A stretch of DNA of 7,096 nucleotides, from contig JAISJX010000427.1 in the NCBI GenBank assembly GCA_031261145.1, positions 1 to 7,096 on the forward strand, written 5' to 3'. Positions 5,250 to 7,096 of this stretch are shown piece by piece; position 1 is the stretch's first letter, and every line of letters starts with the position of its first letter. Below the pieces are notes generated by a model that had not been told where the DNA came from, searched no databases, and saw only the letters and a program-made list of their open reading frames with translations. Source of the DNA: Tannerella sp. Lineage in GTDB: Bacteria > Bacteroidota > Bacteroidia > Bacteroidales > Tannerellaceae. Position numbers and translations under genes: made by a program.

Positions 5250-6572
5250 TTATTCTACATGCGCTGTTCGTTCGCCGTCGGCAAACCGTATGGCGAGTTC
5301 GTCTCCTGTTTTTAATTGGGAGGCTTGTTTCACGATGACACCGTTCTTTAATATTAATGTATAGCCACGCTTCAGGATATAATCGGGCGACGCCATTTTC
5401 ACGTACTGTCCGAGAAGGTCGATGGACGTATGTTTTTCGGCAATCAATGCGGTCACACGGCTTTGCAGGGATTGTCGGGTCCCGGTCAGGATAGCATGTT
5501 GTTTCATGACGAACAGGTTGGCGGCGGCTAATCCGGTTCGTAAGGATGATAAACGGGTACGGTTCTGCTCGATACGGGCGATTACCATGGCCGGTATGCG
5601 GGCGGTCAGCATGTTCAGTTGGCTCTGATGCGTCGCAAGGACTTCGGACGCCCATCCGCAAACAGTCTGTTGCAGTTGCTCCACTTCGTCCGCCTGTTCG
5701 TCCATACGGGCAATCAGGAAATCGGCAACGGCTGTCGGGGTTTTCATCCGCGTATGCGCCACCATATCTACGATGGAATCGTCTCGCTCATGCCCGATAC
5801 CGGTGAGAACCGGCAGGGGAAACTGGGCGCAATGGGCAGCCAACTGGTAGGAATCGAAACAGTTCAGGTCGGAAACCGAACCGCCGCCGCGAATCACTAC
5901 TACCGCATCAAAACATTCGGCATACTGCCAAACCCTGTCCAATGCAGCGATAATGGACTGTTCGGCCTTTTCTCCCTGCATCATCGCCGGAAACAGTTTC
6001 AGGTAAAACGGATAACCGGCTTTGTTGTCACACAAGTGATGTACAAAATCTTCGTATCCCGCAGCCGTCTGCGAAGTAATCACCGCAATCCGTTGCGGGA
6101 GTTCGGGAAAAGGCAGTTCCTTATTCAGTTCAAAAATACCTTCTTCCTGCAAACGACGGACAATTTCCTGCCGTTTCTTCACCAAATCGCCTAATGTATA
6201 GGAGGGGTCAATATCGAGTACCGTCAGGCTATATCCATATAACACATGAAACTCGACCGATACTTTCACCAATACTTTCAGCCCGGAAGCAAACCGTTGA
6301 CGGGTTGTATCTTCAAAATAGGGTTTCAGGATATGAAAAGTCCTCGCCCATATCGTTCCTCGCGCCTTGGCTACGATTTGACCGGTTTGTTCGTCTTTCT
6401 CAATAAATTCCAGATAGCAATGCCCTGATGAGGCGTTTGTACGCACATCCGTCATCTCTGCACGCACCCAATAGGCGTCAGGCATTTGCACGCTAATCAC
6501 ATCCCGCACCAATTCATTCAATTCGGACAGGGACAGAGCGCCGGGGGTTTCTATGTTAGTGAATAAATCCAT
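5250..6572 (-). CDS. xseA: Exodeoxyribonuclease VII large subunit
   Basis: XseA is the catalytic subunit of exonuclease VII. From the ATG at 6570-6572 it has 440 residues, close to the E. coli length. An N-terminal OB-fold for single-stranded DNA (about 12-120, SLSELNELV ... WVRAEMTDV ... SGHCYLEF) precedes the catalytic domain (about 125-290): RIAVITSQTAAGYEDF (161-176), VVVIRGGGSVSDLNCFD (224-240), GIGHERDDSIVD (258-269) and TRMKTPTAVADFL (274-286). A long coiled-coil-like segment (about 290-390), where XseB docks in known structures, and the C-terminal LKRGYTLI motif (about 400-407) complete it. The frame is open to an ATG at 6644, but those 24 extra codons translate the palindromic repeat at 6604-6630 and do not resemble the family, so the inner ATG is preferred. 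It heads the cluster with xseB, ispD and recG. Confidence 0.96.
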   Translation of the reverse strand: MDLFTNIETPGALSLSELNELVRDVISVQMPDAYWVRAEMTDVRTNASSGHCYLEFIEKDEQTGQIVAKARGTIWARTFHILKPYFEDTTRQRFASGLKVLVKVSVEFHVLYGYSLTVLDIDPSYTLGDLVKKRQEIVRRLQEEGIFELNKELPFPELPQRIAVITSQTAAGYEDFVHHLCDNKAGYPFYLKLFPAMMQGEKAEQSIIAALDRVWQYAECFDAVVVIRGGGSVSDLNCFDSYQLAAHCAQFPLPVLTGIGHERDDSIVDMVAHTRMKTPTAVADFLIARMDEQADEVEQLQQTVCGWASEVLATHQSQLNMLTARIPAMVIARIEQNRTRLSSLRTGLAAANLFVMKQHAILTGTRQSLQSRVTALIAEKHTSIDLLGQYVKMASPDYILKRGYTLILKNGVIVKQASQLKTGDELAIRFADGERTAHVE

Positions 6573-6603
6573 ATTTTTTAGTTTCTCATCATCGTTTCTC
6601 CCG

Positions 6604-6630
6604 TTCCGTAGGATTACAAATCCTGCGGAA
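6604..6630. repeat. 27-bp palindromic repeat upstream of xseA
   Basis: TTCCGTAGGATT (6604-6615) and AATCCTGCGGAA (6619-6630) are 12-nt arms around an ACA loop, complementary at 11 of 12 positions; the odd pair is a T-G wobble on the plus strand and a C-A mismatch on the minus strand. It lies 32 nt upstream of the xseA ATG. No T-run follows on the minus strand, so a terminator is unlikely. From memory, GGATTACAAATCC-type palindromes recur between genes in Bacteroidetes, so a REP-like repeat is the best reading. Confidence 0.55.
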
Positions 6631-6664
6631 TTGAGCATAAGCATTTTATAATATTCCTGTTACG

Positions 6665-6699
6665 AACAAAGCAGATTACAATCCTACAACTGCTTTGTT
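6665..6699. repeat. Stem-loop spanning the end of the antitoxin gene
   Basis: AACAAAGCAG (6665-6674) and CTGCTTTGTT (6690-6699) form a perfect 10-bp stem around a 15-nt loop. The loop contains the TAA stop of the small gene (6676-6678) and, on the minus strand, TAGGATTGTAATC, close to the core of the palindrome at 6604-6630. The lack of a following T-run makes a factor-independent terminator doubtful. A TTTG-N18-TAAAATGC pattern starting in its left arm (6667-6670) is only a weak promoter candidate for xseA. Confidence 0.5.
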
Positions 6700-6825
6700 A
6701 TATTCACGTCTTGTATTTTTCAGATAATCTAAAATTTGCTTGGGCGACATTTTTGAGATTTCGGCATCAATTCCGTTCCTCATGTCCCGCATCATTTTTA
6801 CGCTGTCAAATTTCTTCGTCTTCAT
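6676..6825 (-). CDS. Small partner protein of the PIN-domain toxin, probable antitoxin
   Basis: A complete 49-residue gene begins at the ATG at 6823-6825 and ends at TAA 6676-6678. The protein starts MKTKKFDSVKMMRDMRNGID and is basic at the front, with a helical, charged second half (SPKQILDYLKNTRREY). Short proteins beginning MKTKKFD.VKMMR are, as far as I recall, encoded next to PIN-domain genes of this type, and the start overlaps the end of the PIN gene by 20 nt in another frame, a strong sign of coupling. The last residues (KAVVGL) are encoded by the repeat that also contains the stop codon. Antitoxin function (binding and neutralising the toxin, perhaps autoregulating) is inferred from context. 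Confidence 0.7.
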   Translation of the reverse strand: MKTKKFDSVKMMRDMRNGIDAEISKMSPKQILDYLKNTRREYNKAVVGL

Positions 6826-7096
6826 AACTTCTCAATTCTTTAGGTGAATGTATGTCTAAGGCTGCATAACCGTTTTTTATATTAACGGCATTATACCCCC
6901 TGATTCTATGCACATTGACAATGTGTTTAAAATTCCAACTTACCAATATGTCAATTTTATTTATGGTGGCAACGGCAATGTGGATGCAATCATCCTTACT
7001 GGTTTGCCCTACAACATCTTCCGCTAAATATTCCATAGCTAATTCAATACATTCCGGAGAAACAATAATCTCTTCAAAATCAATAGCCAAATCATG
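6806..7096 (-). CDS. PIN-domain protein, VapC-like toxin (C-terminal part)
   Basis: The frame is open to the window edge, so only the last 96 residues are seen. The diagnostic PIN stretch is SKDDCIHIAVATINKIDILV followed by SWNFKHIVN and, further on, RGYNAVNIKNGY and SPKEL. The Asp residues of KDDCIHIA and of KIDILVSWN are the usual C-terminal acidic positions of the metal-binding ribonuclease site; the N-terminal Asp lies outside the window. PIN proteins of VapC type cut RNA and are paired with an antitoxin, here probably the overlapping small gene. A TTG within the frame at 7088-7090 is not a convincing start because it would remove half the domain. The sequence is visibly more AT-rich than xseA, which hints at a separate origin. 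Confidence 0.85.
   Translation of the reverse strand, partial: HDLAIDFEEIIVSPECIELAMEYLAEDVVGQTSKDDCIHIAVATINKIDILVSWNFKHIVNVHRIRGYNAVNIKNGYAALDIHSPKELRSYEDEEI

Noticed and set aside
5236..5661. A 141-codon minus-strand frame inside xseA
   Set aside because: It overlaps the conserved C-terminal part of xseA in another frame and its Arg/Pro/His-rich translation looks like an out-of-frame product.
6573..6675. Promoter for the xseA cluster
   Set aside because: Only a weak TTTG-N18-TAAAATGC pattern was found and no TAnnTTTG box, so I did not list it as a feature.
1..7096. CRISPR array, tRNA or rRNA genes
   Set aside because: No regularly spaced direct repeats and no recognisable tRNA or rRNA sequence were seen on either strand.

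Overview
The window looks chromosomal and comes from a member of the Bacteroidota, most likely the order Bacteroidales. The evidence is the ECF sigma factor of the Bacteroides type with a hydrophobic C-terminus, the family features of RecG and of the long-insert serine acetyltransferase, A-rich leaders with almost no Shine-Dalgarno sequences, and several matches to the Bacteroidetes -7 promoter box TAnnTTTG. All recognised genes lie on the minus strand, so they are described here from high to low coordinates.

Right end (6676-7096): the C-terminal half of a PIN-domain (VapC-like) toxin runs off the window edge. It overlaps by 20 nt a 49-codon gene that is probably its antitoxin. This stretch is visibly more AT-rich than what follows. 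Two related palindromic repeats (6665-6699 and 6604-6630) separate it from the housekeeping genes, and the antitoxin stop codon lies inside the first.

Centre (2234-6572): a tight four-gene cluster xseA-xseB-ispD-recG, with gaps of 27 nt, a 4-nt overlap, and 23 nt. It encodes both subunits of exonuclease VII, the CDP-ME synthase of the MEP isoprenoid pathway, and the RecG branch-migration helicase. Three of the four genes concern DNA repair. ispD is a metabolic passenger translationally coupled to xseB through a GTG start.

2059-2233: the recG-cysE gap holds a 143-bp MITE-like element with 18-bp terminal inverted repeats (17/18), a central perfect 8-bp-stem hairpin, and an 8-bp direct repeat at its borders. 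It sits just upstream of the cysE -7 box and may supply or disrupt the -33 region.

Left part (1-2058): cysE (serine O-acetyltransferase; the likely start is ATG at 2028), then an ECF sigma factor with its own promoter and a nearby inverted repeat, then a leader region with a promoter and a candidate 23-codon upstream ORF, then the beginning of an exported protein of unknown function. No fecR-type anti-sigma gene follows the sigma gene directly, which is unusual. A 14-bp sequence upstream of the sigma gene is repeated exactly upstream of the exported-protein gene and could be a sigma-dependent element.

No tRNA, rRNA, CRISPR array, intact insertion sequence or convincing factor-independent terminator was seen. 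The less familiar parts are the MITE-like element, the FecR-less sigma locus and the repeat-bounded PIN pair.
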